From Margaritifera margaritifera (lineage: Eukaryota; Mollusca; Bivalvia; Unionida; Margaritiferidae), in the NCBI GenBank assembly GCA_029931535.1, contig JAQPZY010000850.1, forward strand, positions 526,167 through 590,166: 64,000 nucleotides of DNA, written 5' to 3'. The translations under genes were made by a program, and so were the position numbers. Below the pieces are notes generated by a model, which worked only from the letters and a program-made list of their open reading frames with translations, was not told where the DNA came from and ran no database searches. Each line of letters begins with the position of its first letter. Position 1 is the first letter of the stretch. Below are positions 22,081 through 32,012 of the stretch, piece by piece.

Positions 22081-22590
22081 AGGCGTGTGGGTCAGTCTAA
22101 GCAAAAGAAGTCAAATCCCCTAAAAAAAAAAAAAAAAAAAAGAAACAGCAGATCAGAGAAGTAATGGTGGTGCAGCAAGTTCACAATCAAATAAGAAGAA
22201 AAATATTAGCCCCAAGAAACGTCTCAAGAAGAAAATATACTGCAAGAAAGAGAGATACTTCCGCTCGAACGCACATGTGCTCAATGTGATCTCGACCTCG
22301 TCGTTCATGGCAGTTTCTCCAGTCACTTTTTCTTCGTTAATGATGATACCTAACAAACCTGATTTAAGACCAAGATTTCCATGTCACGGAATTGTATAAA
22401 TCCCTTTATTTATTAAATACATGTACTCGGGTTTCGTTTTTCGTCTACAACGATACCCAAGGGTGATTTATGTATATTGTACAATATTTCGAAACAGTGA
22501 GTTCGGTTCACCCTATGCTGCACGTGCGAAGTGCTTTCGATGGGAAAAACCGAATACATCAAGCGCACTGACAATGTAGGGCTGCATCGT
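22081..22590 (+). other. Polinton-1 interior, unassigned
   Basis: Contains a 20-base poly(A) run at about 22121-22140 and a basic frame remnant (KKNISPKKRLKKK-like). I cannot name a product. The part from about 22390 is non-coding and leads into the promoter-like block. Confidence 0.4.
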
Positions 22591-22595
22591 CTGTG

Positions 22596-22690
22596 TATAA
22601 ATGCCTCACCGTAAGACTAAATCTTTACATCTTGTCAGTGAGCAGTCTACTTAAGGACTTGCAAATCTTCAACCGTAGAGGTATGTAAGT
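22596..22690 (+). promoter_or_regulatory. TATA box, initiator-like TCAGT and strong 5' splice site
   Basis: TATAAA at 22596-22601 is followed by TCAGTG at about 22635-22640 and, at 22681, by the near-consensus donor AGAG|GTATGTAAGT. This layout resembles a short non-coding first exon with its promoter. No matching acceptor with an intact gene was found downstream, so the transcript is unknown. A similar TATA arrangement (GTATAAACGC) lies upstream of the gene at 44605. Confidence 0.45.
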
Positions 22691-23650
22691 TATTTATTAA
22701 TTTTTGATATATAGTTTCTATGTAGCTTCGGCTTGGGTAGTACAATGCAAATATGTTCTATTCTTGTTTGTGACTTAACAAGAGCAATATAAAGTGGCAT
22801 TTTTAGGAAACGTTTTGTACCATAGGATTATTATCGGACACGGGTAGGTTCACTTCTGAACTTGTTTATTGCTTTGTAATGTTGTGCCGATAATGTAATT
22901 TGAATAACATACCGTATATAACTTCATTACGTGTTATCGTATATGCCCGTGTCAATCATAATAGACGGTGTTAGATTTATTTTCAGCTGGTCAGAGTCGA
23001 CGAGGCCCCAACTGTAGAGCTGACCATAGGAGTTGACCATAGCAGCTGTAAAGCTAACCATAGCAGCCGTAGAGCTGAATTAACAGTGTGTTGCTGGTTG
23101 AGTAGCAGGTGATCGGGTGCTGCTGACCGATTGGTGGGCGCTGATTGCTTGATTGACCAAGGAATTGAATGGGGGTCGGTGACTACCTTTAATGCTGACT
23201 GCTTGATTGACCAGTGTGACTGGTAGCCAAGTGTGCCAGTGACGGAGTGTTTTGTGTTACTCCATACATGTAATCTTTTAACCGTGGGCTAATTTTGAAT
23301 TTTGTGATACCCAGTGGTTTGGGATTGTAAAAATATTTTGTGTCATATCTATCCCATTGTTTTCATCATTTTATTATTTGAATAAAGTACCTCATTTTTC
23401 ATTATTTAAGATGATACATTTTTACTATATGAGTAAAGTACATCATTTTTACTATTTGAGTAAAACACATCATTCTTTTCGTCGTCTGAAATTACTGTGA
23501 ATCATTAACCTTTGTTCTTGTACTGTGTAAGGTTATTTATTTGTATTCACATTTAGGTTACATTATTAGGTTCGTGCGGATTGTGTTAATTTGTCCAATA
23601 TTTGGATCTTATACACGCACGTATTAATCATAACTCTTTTCCCATTCAAG
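22691..23650 (+). other. Polinton-1 spacer with short direct repeats
   Basis: No coding frame. At about 23012-23080 a ~21-bp word (GACCATAGCAGC...GTAGAGCT) repeats three times. At about 23110-23215 the phrase GCTTGATTGACCA occurs twice. At about 23370-23475 an ~33-bp AT-rich unit (TTTGAGTAAA..CATCATTTTTACTA) repeats about three times. Such clustered repeats could be regulatory, but nothing shows this. Confidence 0.5.
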
Positions 23651-23654
23651 TCAT

Positions 23655-23843
23655 TTGTCAATAAACATTGCATTTGTATCACCATCAAAATTGTCCTGTT
23701 ATAAATCCGAAATCCAACACGGTTATCTTGTTACATTCCAATTTGATGACAAAAATGGAAACCCATTTCTAAAGGAACTTCTCCTTTGCGGCGACAATGG
23801 CGTCTTCTTCCACTGTTCCAACCAAAACAGTGGTTTCTTCTAA
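23655..23843 (+). pseudogene. Short open frame in Polinton-1, unrecognised
   Basis: A 62-codon frame beginning with ATT/ATG-like starts, containing HGYLVTFQFDDKNGNPF. Composition is protein-like and it sits between the promoter-like block and the pX-like ORF. I do not recognise it. It may be the start of a capsid or regulatory gene that breaks at about 23843. Confidence 0.3.
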
Positions 23844-24109
23844 GACAAAAGTACAAGACAGAACAGACATGCGACAAAGTTCACTGGATCTGTCCAAACA
23901 AGAACTGGCAAGATTTAGTCCGTGGCAACACTAGCAGTATCTAAAGTCAACTAGATACGACCTGCCACCAATCTGTGGAGACGAATTTTAATATAACAAC
24001 GGAAGAAATGAGGGATAAAAAGATTCAATTCAGTTTGTTCCTCTTGAAACAAAAGTGTCACCAAGAAGTTCACACCATCATCATTCCAAGAAACCGTCTT
24101 CTGTAAAAG

Positions 24110-24490
24110 GGGAAAAGGGACTTCCTCCTGTTTTAGCTAAACATTAGGATGTTTTGTCAGTACTAACCAAATCCGATGCTCCGATGTAAAAACAAATCAT
24201 TCAAAAAAGCACCCAAAGAAATCATCGATACCATCTGTGAATGTTACTTAAACGTTTAAAAAGGAACGGTGACGTTGACAAAGATACATAAGCAACGATT
24301 AGGACGACATCTTCACCTTCTTCGCCAAATGGTAAAAAATGGAGCATCAATCAATCAAAAATAAATAAATAAAATGCTCTTTCAACGAGGAGGATTTCAA
24401 CCCATCCTAATACATCCATTGTTAAAAGTGTGTGCTCATTTGTTAGGATTGGTTACTGGACCTCTTTAGAAAGAGTGATGAAATGAGGAA
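24110..24490 (+). pseudogene. Polinton small basic/hydrophobic protein (pX-like), broken
   Basis: Across two frames the region reads LPPVLAKH, then APKEIIDTICECYLNV, then KGTVTLTKIHKQRL, then a KNGAS stretch, then FQRGGFQPILIHPLL. This order (a C-E-C-x-L-N-V-x-K-G block, a basic stretch, then GGF and a hydrophobic tail) is that of a small protein often encoded in Polintons and adintoviruses and compared with adenovirus core protein pX. It contains at least two stops and an insertion of IINK-type low complexity. The role in virion cores is known only by analogy. Confidence 0.6.
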
Positions 24491-24549
24491 AAAGAAGATC
24501 AAAAGACACACTTTTCTTGTAATACATCCCACTTGTACTTTTGGATTTA

Positions 24550-25065
24550 TGGAAGGATGAAAATTAACTTTAGCTTCGTTCAAACAATGGATGGAACTCC
24601 ATCATTGGTGGGAACAACGGACACCCATTTACCTCCTAATCTTAATCTCACAGACGTGTCACACTTGCATCAAGAATTACAAAAGTAGATGGATCGAACA
24701 GATTTGTAAGAAATAGACAAAACTGCAACGGTACGGAAAATTATTGCAGAGTCTTCAACTGTTTCACCAGAGAGTTTTAGACGAGAGAGCTAAATCTACT
24801 CTAAAAAATTTCAAGAATGTCATGAAAAGCAAAGAAAAACATAAACCAACAGTGACGATGACAGACACACCCACGGGGATGGAAGACGAAGAGAAGGAAA
24901 CAAAAGATATCCTTCAAACTCCATCTGCTCAAATGCCTAGTATGACAGCCTCTTTGTTGACTCCTTCCACTACTCTCAGACGAGAAGACATGAAAGCTCG
25001 GGTCAACAAGATAATGTCGATACCTTCTTCAGCAGAAAAAAAGAAGGAATGGAAGACATAAGGGA
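24550..25065 (+). pseudogene. Helical Polinton-associated ORF, broken
   Basis: The front part (TDVSHLHQELQK and a following M-D-R-T-D-L) is in one frame with stops. The longest open part, 24744-25061, encodes about 105 residues (QLFHQRVLDERAKSTLKNF), then a Thr/Pro-rich middle and a basic tail. An L-x-x-L-x-x-E-M/L...K...Y-x-x-x-L-Q-x-x repeat-like helical front precedes the integrase gene in many Polintons. I cannot give it a function. Confidence 0.45.
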
Positions 25066-25269
25066 AAAAAATCAAGAAAAAAGTGACCAAATAACCGATG
25101 ACTACTAATACATCTATTGCTCGTCAAACATGTCAAGCATCGTTGCAGTCAAAAAAAACAAAAAAAAAAAAAACCCGCACAAACAGCTTAGGAGCAGTAT
25201 AGAAAAGTGGTGACTTCTTGAGGAGCTACAACAAAACAGTAAACCAGATCATGATAACCTTAGTCAGCA

Positions 25270-25979
25270 TTAGCATTACACAATCCCGTGTATGCTTCTG
25301 GCTATGCAGGAATTAAAACATTTTATCGTGCTGCTAAAACCAAGCTCAAAAGTTTAGGTCTGCAAGATGTGCAACAATGGTTGCAGGAATAATCAACGTA
25401 CACGTTACACAAATTATATCGACGAAAATTTTCCAGAAGTCAAACCAAAGTAGCAGGAACAAATCTCCAATGGAAAACATATTTAGGAGACGTCTCTCAT
25501 TGGCATCGTACAATCGTGGCTACAAATATTTGTTTTGTGTCACTGACGTGTTTTTAACACCAGCTTGGGTAGTTCCTTTGACTTCTAAAACAAGTTCAGA
25601 GTTAGTGCAACCCTTAAAACTGGTTTTGAAACAATGGTTTGACAGCCTCTACGATTGGCAAACACGCGGGAACTGAATTTCTGAACCAAGCTTTTCAACA
25701 CGAATTGTAAAAAGGACACATTAATATCTTCATCAGAAAAAATCACGAAACAACAGCTAGTGGCGTGGAACCTTTACAAAAAACTTTGTAAGAACATATG
25801 AGGAAATATTTTACATATCAACACACTCTCAAATACATCGACGTTTTACCATGTCGAGTCAGTGCATACAATCAATCGTGCCATCATAGCAACGGATCTA
25901 CACCTGAAGAATTGACACGCTGAAAATGAGACGATGGTGTTTGATCATTTGTTTGGAACTTCACAACACCACCCCCACC

Positions 25980-26013
<34 letters not shown>

Positions 26014-26220
26014 AAAAGAAAAAAGATAGAAGTGTTCAAGACCGGAGATTGGGTTTGCATTGGAAAAACAAGACGCACCTTCGACAAAGGTTAGTTACCT
26101 AACTGGACGATATGATTGTTTCGTGTCACTGGACAAGTGTGTGTACGTGATCCTCTTGTCTATCAATCAGAAGATATTAACGGATAAGTGTTAAAAGGAA
26201 CTTTGTTCTTGCTTGAGGTA
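25270..26220 (+). pseudogene. Polinton retroviral-type integrase, broken
   Basis: The N-terminal part shows LQDVQQWLQE and YTLHKLYRRKF near 25360-25430. The core opens with YKYLFCVTDVFLTPAWVVPL (first catalytic Asp) at about 25520-25580. The second catalytic region reads LQTRG/GTEFLNQAFQHEL, and its Asp is lost at the frameshift near 25670. The Glu region (ETTASGVEPLQKTL) and YIDVLPCRVSAYN with STPEELTR follow. A C-terminal chromo/SH3-like part (VFKTGDWVCIGK) follows a poly(A) run at about 25981-26011. The domain order fits the Polinton c-integrase, which would join element ends to the host genome. Confidence 0.85.
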
Positions 26221-26895
26221 ACAGTGTCAATATTAGTATAAAAGGAGATCTTGGACAAAACAGTGTATTCTCGAAAGGAAAACGATTCTACAGTGAATTT
26301 TATCAGATGTAATCTGTGTTCCAAGGAGTCGCTCGACAATGATGACATGGTTTAGGAGATATATTAAAATCAGTTTTTCGCATGGTAGCACCCATTTAAA
26401 AACGGACAGGGACTTGTGGGTTGGATGCTTTAAATGAAGCAGATTTGACGCAAGCAAAAAGAAAATATCCAAAATTTAATCATCGACAAGCAAAGTCCTA
26501 AAGAAGTCTTCATGAAAGCAGAAGAACATATGCACTGTTTCAAGATAGAAAAGATCTTTTGGGTCGCCAAGACACGACATATGTTTGATGATTAGTTCGG
26601 AAGACAAGTTAGAACAATTTCTCTAAGAGACATGGACATTTATCTCAGAAGATTTTGAAGGAGTGATATAAAGTCTTACCTGACCATTCCTTACTTCCAT
26701 TGGCTTCTCTGGAGACTAAACGCATCGAAGTTCTCTTGCAACAGAGTACGGAGACTACTTGTTCATTGACTTACCTGACAGAACTTTTCAAGGAAAACTT
26801 CAGGTGAGAACTGAATACATATCATTATCTGTAAAAAAATGGATACCTGGAGCTTCATTACCTTCTGACTCATAGTTCTTGCACAACCTTTTGGA
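26221..26895 (+). pseudogene. Possible minor-capsid-like region of Polinton-1
   Basis: Fragments in several frames include GDILKSVFRMVAPI and LLGRQDTTYV. A hydrophobic GxLxxxFRxxxP segment is seen near this place in related elements, but the match is short. Stops are frequent. No major capsid motif was recognised. I treat this as an unassigned decayed gene. Confidence 0.35.
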
Positions 26896-27240
26896 ATCCA
26901 GTGGTGTGTGCAAAAGACCTTTCATATCGAAAACATAAAGACGTTCAAGCTTATGTCATCAACACAGACGACAGTCATCGACCTGGAACCCATTGGGTAG
27001 CCTTCTACTTTCCCAACGACCACAGTGTGGAATATTTTGATTCTTGTGGAAGAAGACATCTTTTACTTTATGAGGAGAAATGCTGTATCTACTCAATTCA
27101 AGAATGTGAGATTACAAGGATCAGATTCTATGGTGTGTCGACAATATTGTGTGTCTTTTCTTCATCAGTGCAGTCTTGGATTTTCCTTAGAACATTTAGC
27201 GACTTATTGTGAGTACTCTAGAAATGATGATTAGATAGAA
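26895..27240 (+). pseudogene. Polinton adenain-like cysteine protease, frameshifted
   Basis: The first frame holds YVINTDDSHRPGTHWVAFYF, with the catalytic His in GTHW, and VEYFDSCGRR, with the acidic residue. After a single shift near 27100 the second frame holds MVCRQYCVSFLHQCS, with the catalytic Cys in a Q-Y-C context. The I/V-N-T-D...G-x-H-W-V-A and FDSxG blocks are hallmarks of adenovirus-type proteases, which mature capsid proteins in this group. Length is about 110 residues from the visible start; the N-terminal part is decayed. Confidence 0.85.
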
Positions 27241-27700
27241 AGATGGTTTTGTGAACATTAAGGCTATCTTTATCTCAGAAACGTAGTGTGCATCGATGGC
27301 AAAATGACACTGTATTAGATCATTGGAAGTCTAGTTCCTCAACGCTATCAACCTTGCAAATACGTTCATTTTGAATTTGACAATTTGCATTCCTGTTTGA
27401 GTTAGAGAACCTTCTTTTTATTATACAAAAATGTTCATTTTGAAAAGCATTTTGTTGTCGTGTTTATATTGTACCTCAAACACTGTGTTGACATGCTCTT
27501 TCCACACTCTATCTAAAAAAAAAAAAGCAACAACAAACAAACTAAAACCAAAGTCTTCTTTCACGTCCGCTTACCGAACTTAGACTTTGATGTGATGTGA
27601 TTTTATCCCCCTTCTTTTATATCACACCTTTACGTTGGATAGTAGGTGTGGGTTTTTTGGTCACTACACAAGGTGTTTTTGATAGTTTCGATGGTGTGAT
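27241..27700 (+). other. Sequence past the Polinton-1 protease, shared with 46300-46428
   Basis: About 115 bases from 27243 match 46300-46428 read on the minus strand, at roughly 70% by eye (GGTTTTGTGAACA, AAAATGACACTGT, TATCAACCTTG and the spacing between them). The rest is AT-rich and unassigned. Confidence 0.65.
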
Positions 27701-27799
27701 CGATAGTAGTCAAAAAGTGGGCATGCGATAATATGTAAAAATTTGGGTGTTAGTAATCTTAAAGTGGGCGCTGGATATTGAACAAAAGTGGGTCTTGGA

Positions 27800-28360
27800 C
27801 AATACTCAAACATTGGGTAATATATAACACTCACAATTGGATCCTGGATAGTTGGATATATGTGGGATAGTAATCAAAAGTGGGTCTTGGGTAATATAAC
27901 AAAAGCGTGTGCTAAAAAGCGGGTGTTGGATAGTAGTGTGTATGTTGGATAGTATAATAGCAAGCGGATTCTGGATGGTAGAGTGTGTGCTTGATAGTAT
28001 AACAAAAAGTAGGTGCTGGAGAGTCGGGTGTGTGTTGGATAGCATATCAATAAACGATTGCTGAATAGTCGCGTGCGTATTGGATAGTATATGAAAAGTC
28101 GGGTGCTGCATATTAGGGTGTCTGCTGGATAGTATATCAAAAGCGGGTGTTGGATAGTAGGGTGTGTGTTGTATGGTATATGAAAAGGCTGGAGCTGCAT
28201 AGTAGGGTGTGTGTTGGATAGTATATCAAAATGTAGGTGCTGGACAATCGGGTGTGTGTTTGAGAGCATTTCAAAAAGCGAATGCTGCATAGTTGGGTGT
28301 GCGCTAGATAGTGTATCAAATAGTGGGTGCTGGATAATAGGATGTGTGTTGGATATTATC
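27800..28360. repeat. 45-bp minisatellite, about 11 units
   Basis: The unit is of the form GGTGCTGGATAGTAGGGTGT followed by GTGTTGGATAGTATATCAAAAA, with a clear period of 44-45 bp from about 27870 and more degenerate units to the left. Because 45 is a multiple of three, all minus-strand frames stay open and repeat the same 15-residue pattern. These are not genes. A diffuse GGATAGT-rich stretch begins near 27630. Confidence 0.9.
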
Positions 28361-28462
28361 TAAAAACTTTGCATTTCCTATAAGAGGCCAGACATTTTTT
28401 TAATGGTAACGGCCTATAATGCTCCACGCGTTAATATTACATTTCCCATAGGGGGGCAGAGT

Positions 28463-28498
28463 TATCATAATCATCATCATCATCATCATCATCATCAT
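28463..28498. repeat. (ATC)n microsatellite
   Basis: A trinucleotide run of about 12 units. Confidence 0.97.
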
Positions 28499-28797
28499 TT
28501 CCTTCCTTAGAAAATTACATGATATAATAATTAAGTATAATAAATCACTTGATTACAGTCATACAAATTTCATAAAATAAATAAACAAATAAGCAAACAA
28601 ATACAAGCAAACACTAGTATATACAAATAATGAAAGATGCAGGCAAACTATGCAGCCTGGCTTCATGTGGAGAAAGTCAATAATAGGCCTTAGAAGCAAC
28701 AAAAATAATTTTGAGTACCCAAAAATATAGAGACATATAGTAAGACTATAAAAATAGTTGGTCTATGCTACAAAATAGAATATTAGATTCAAAATGC

Positions 28798-29100
28798 TCA
28801 CATTATATCCATCATTAAATTTTGCACGGTCTGCGGAAGATGCAAGTTACAAAACATCTGTTTATGGAACATAGCTCCACACTGCGTGACAAAGAATGCT
28901 GCATACCGGACAAATAACATGGAGTTTTCTTTGTCAATTACACCGGCTGGTAACCTTTGACCTAGAAGATATTGCAACTGCAGCTCTGCGTTAAATAACG
29001 TAATATGTAGTCTTAGTGGAAAGTTATCAGTCACAATATCCCAGAAAGAGTTTCTGAAACTTGACATATAAGGACATGTAACACAAATATGACGTATCAA
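28798..29100 (-). pseudogene. LINE C ORF2 C-terminal stretch
   Basis: About 100 codons open; begins RHICVTCPYMSSFRNSFW and ends LPQTVQNLMMDIM. A zinc-type C-x-x-C before FR..FWD, after the RT, is usual in several invertebrate LINEs. The upstream continuation (29101-29175) adds IRCGNV-like cysteines in another frame. Confidence 0.6.
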
Positions 29101-29174
29101 GTCTGTTTAAACATTCCCACATCGAATACACATGTCGAGCTGTCCTGGAGGAACAGCAGCACATAGTCTACCTT

Positions 29175-29687
29175 TTAAGTAAATACCTTGCTGTCTTGTC
29201 TTATTTTAGCCGACTGCCATACTGGAGCAGGTCGCAAAGATTCACGTATCGAAGAGAATCTGTAAAAATCTGCTTCATTAGACATTCGAACTCGGCAGAG
29301 GCTATTTTCAAAACAAGCAATTTTCGATCTTACAATTTTTGTTCTCCAATTTTCTTTATGTGGAAGCTCGGAATGTTGCAAATAATTACTTAGATACTGA
29401 AGCAAATCAAACTTCTTTAACGTATCATATAGATTTGTAAGCTTTTGCAGATTGTTAGGATAAGTAGCCAGAAGTGAAATATCATCAGCTATGGTTGGAT
29501 TTCCCGCAGCTATGGATCCGATTTTATTTCCAAATCCACTATTCTCTAACTCGAGCAGTAAGTCATTTATAAATATTGTATACATCAAGGTTGACAAAAT
29601 GCCTCCTTGTCTCACATCCTGGCCAATTGGAGACCAGTCCGAAAAATACCCATTGACTAGGATTTTGCTCTGTAAATTTATATACAT
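29175..29687 (-). pseudogene. LINE C reverse transcriptase, B and C motifs
   Basis: Open for 170 codons. It has GQDVRQGGILSTLMYTIFIN (B motif) and ADDISLLATYPNNLQKL (C motif, where IADD replaces the usual YADD). The RT fingers and A motif lie upstream in another frame at 29958-29698 (INKTFMKIIHGRL, then SRVFAAFYTKKQ, where the catalytic Asp of FYD is lost). The gene is inactive. Confidence 0.8.
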
Positions 29688-29697
29688 ATTTAAAATA

Positions 29698-30300
29698 TCA
29701 AAAGAGATTTACCCGTAATTTCCTACGTGAATAATTCAAAATGTAACCCTTTGTACCACACGGTATCGATTGCTTTTTTGTATAAAAAGCAGCAAAAACA
29801 CGTGAACCCAAGTTTACATCATATTGTACTGATTGCAATCGCGAAAAACTCGCTGTTGTGCAGCGTAAACCATTTCGATAACCATGTTGCTGTGGGCTAG
29901 AAATGTTAGAATTAATATCTTTGAGCCAAGTGACCAAACGTCCATGGATAATTTTCATGAAAGTTTTGTTTATAACAGGCAGTAATATAACAGGTCTGTA
30001 ACTTTCGAGTGAGTTCTTTGATTTTCTGTTATCTTTGTACAGTGGTATTACTAAACCTTTTCTGCAATCAACAGGTATGTAAGATTGATCAATCAGCTAA
30101 GTAAATAAAGCTGACAGACATTCTATGAGATAATCACTGCCATAGATAAAATGTTCATTGCAAATTTGATTATGGCCCAATGCTTTGAATTTCGTTGGAC
30201 TGTTAATGATTTATTTTTCTTTACTTACACTGATACTGTTCTGTAAGGCCTCAATATGGGCTGCACTATCTTGCAGAGATTGACTTAATTCCTGTTCTAT
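29698..30300 (-). pseudogene. LINE C RT N-terminal half
   Basis: Frames on the minus strand give VILLPVINKTFMKIIHGRLV, then SPQQHGYRNGLRCTTASF, then SRVFAAFYTKKQSI. These correspond to the RT fingers, the Q-x-G-F/Y-R block and motif A with its Asp replaced. Stops interrupt upstream of 29958. Confidence 0.65.
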
Positions 30301-30321
30301 AAATGCATACAAGTTTTCGTC

Positions 30322-30483
30322 GAAATTATGGCTACAATTTGGCGTGTGAATGTCCTCATAATATCTAGCAAGGCTATTTGCAACGGATAAATATTTTGTC
30401 AGGAAATATCAATTGATTGAGTGTGAGTGTGCCTTGCTAGATATTATGAGGACATTCACACGCCAAATTGTAGCCATAATTTC
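30322..30483. repeat. Perfect inverted repeat, 53-bp arms, 56-bp spacer
   Basis: The arm 30322-30374 (starting GAAATTATGGCTACAATTTG) is the exact reverse complement of 30431-30483, with 30375-30430 between. Absence of mismatches implies a recent event. It lies inside LINE C, so the right arm is a backward copy of the left LINE segment; a template switch or hairpin repair would produce this. Confidence 0.97.
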
Positions 30484-30562
30484 ATCTTTTTCGCTGGCAT
30501 AAACGTATAACGGGAACCAGTGCATAGTGTTAAATGACCAGCACTCACTAGATTATTATATC

Positions 30563-30720
30563 TTAAGAACTCATGAAATACACATTTGTGTAATCTCTGA
30601 ATGTATCTGGTTCAGCTACTGCATTGAAATCTCCAGTAAAATACATGTTACCCAACTGTGGGTACTGATCATACAGATTTTGAATCATTTCAATTTGCGT
30701 CCTGTAAAAATCTATGCCAT
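30563..30720 (-). pseudogene. LINE C endonuclease fragment
   Basis: Contains QIEMIQNLYDQYPQLGNMYF followed by TGDFNAVAEPDTFRDY. GDFNA is the core motif of APE-type LINE endonucleases. Only this middle part is present: the N-terminal side ends in the (AT)n run and the C-terminal side is lost at the foldback. Confidence 0.75.
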
Positions 30721-30730
30721 AAAATAGGGT

Positions 30731-30732
<2 letters not shown>

Positions 30733-30800
<68 letters not shown>
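30733..30800. repeat. (AT)n microsatellite
   Basis: An uninterrupted AT run inserted in LINE C. Confidence 0.97.
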
Positions 30801-30803
<3 letters not shown>

Positions 30804-31129
30804 AATATATACATTTTGCATGTCTGGAATTTAAATTCGATGCCAATAACGTCATCCTATAAAGTAAGCATATTTCATAAGCGATGTTTTGTAGAAGATT
30901 GCCTTTGCACTGCATTTGTAACCAGAATAGAATCGCAAAACGGAAGTATGTGCTTAAATAGTTTATGCTAAGTTATGCATACTACATCAACATCATATTT
31001 ATATAGCATTGCACTAAGGCTAAGGGCATTCCAACTTAGTATATTAAGATTGATATTAACTTGAGATATAGTAGATAAGGACAGACTTAGGAACAACTGA
31101 CTATGCCGCCCTAATCACGGAATATCAAG

Positions 31130-31571
31130 ACCCTGAATCTTCATTTGCCTCCTGATAGAGATTGTTAAACCGATCTCGCAAGGATTGATTCCTATACCAC
31201 CTCCTTACATAAACACCTTTCGGCCATGCTACATCATTTTCAACGGTATGGTATTGTGAGTTACATACAGTCAGCTTGGCTGCTGGACAATTACGTCTAC
31301 TGTGGATAAACTTTATGGATAACGGCTCTATATCGTATTATTCCAAGAATGTATTTATGCTCTCTAAAGTAGATTTGAGACCAATGCCGCCCACATAAAA
31401 ACGCCTTGTTCTCCGTCTAACCACACCTTCAAATGCAACATTCTCAAGGTCATTATGTTCAACAACAACTTCTGAGCCGTTTTCTATATTGGGTTCGCCA
31501 AAACCATCTAGGTCTTTCAACCTGACCACCAACCACGTTAGGTATCTTTCTAGAAGAAGTATACAAATCAA
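31130..31571 (-). pseudogene. LINE C ORF1-like domain
   Basis: The open frame ends at 31338 and continues in an overlapping frame. It contains GVVRRRTRRFYVGGIGLKST, then IKFIHSRRNCPAAKLTVC, then VAWPKGVYVRRWYR. The R-R-T-x-x-F-x-V-G-G...AxKLxV...WPxGVxxRxW order matches the RNA-binding-like domain found in ORF1 proteins of several mollusc LINEs. It precedes the endonuclease on the same strand. Confidence 0.6.
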
Positions 31572-31579
31572 TACCTTTC

Positions 31580-32010
31580 AAATTATTGTTGCCAGCAATT
31601 GGACGCCCCCATTACATGGCATTGTGATCTTTGCCACATGCAGTGTACACAAGGTTCAATGTATATGCAAAATGTAACGCTCGCATCATCTTGCTTAGTC
31701 TTCCTGAAACACGATAATTATGATGCAATAGCTCAATTCTATCTCAGTGTTGTGTTCTACTGTACGTAAAATGCAATATCAAATTGACTATTTTAGCTCC
31801 TATAAATACCTTTTCCAGAACATAAATTATACCTGCATATTTAAATGACAGTTTCTTAAGTTAATAATTTATAATTTTCCACTTATTATGTACTGTACAC
31901 TCTATCAATCCTATTCTCATTACCATCACCCCTTAAAAATCCTGACGGTGCAGGTGTTTGAATATTTTCTATGAATTTATTTCAAACGATATCACAAAGA
32001 GTTTATTTTT
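31580..32010. other. Spacer, nothing recognised
   Basis: AT-rich, no open frame of note, no repeat match seen. Confidence 0.45.
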
Positions 32011-32012
32011 TA

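Larger units (their letters stand above)
21205..27420 (+). mobile_element. Decayed Maverick/Polinton element (Polinton-1)
   Basis: Along one strand I find a packaging-type ATPase, a small basic/hydrophobic ORF, a helical ORF, a retroviral-type integrase and an adenain-like cysteine protease. Finding several of these together is diagnostic of Maverick/Polinton (adintovirus-like) elements. Protein-primed DNA polymerase B and a recognisable major capsid gene were not found, and terminal inverted repeats were not identified, so this is an internal or partial copy. Every gene carries stops or frameshifts, and long poly(A) runs interrupt at least three places. Confidence 0.85.
28790..31575 (-). mobile_element. 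Non-LTR retrotransposon (LINE C), decayed, with internal foldback
   Basis: The minus strand carries ORF1-like sequence (31571-31130), an endonuclease fragment (30720-30563), then after a gap an RT (about 30300-29175) and a C-terminal stretch (29100-28798). An (AT)n run (30733-30800) and a 53-bp-arm palindrome (30322-30483) interrupt it between endonuclease and RT, where the endonuclease C-terminus and linker are missing. The order is that of a two-ORF LINE. The C-terminal stretch includes a cysteine-bearing RHICVTCPYMSSFRNSFWD. Confidence 0.8.

Noticed and set aside
27806..28319. Long minus-strand frames with HPTIQHPLL-type periodic proteins
   Set aside because: They are translations of the 45-bp minisatellite, whose period keeps every frame open; no promoter or start context.
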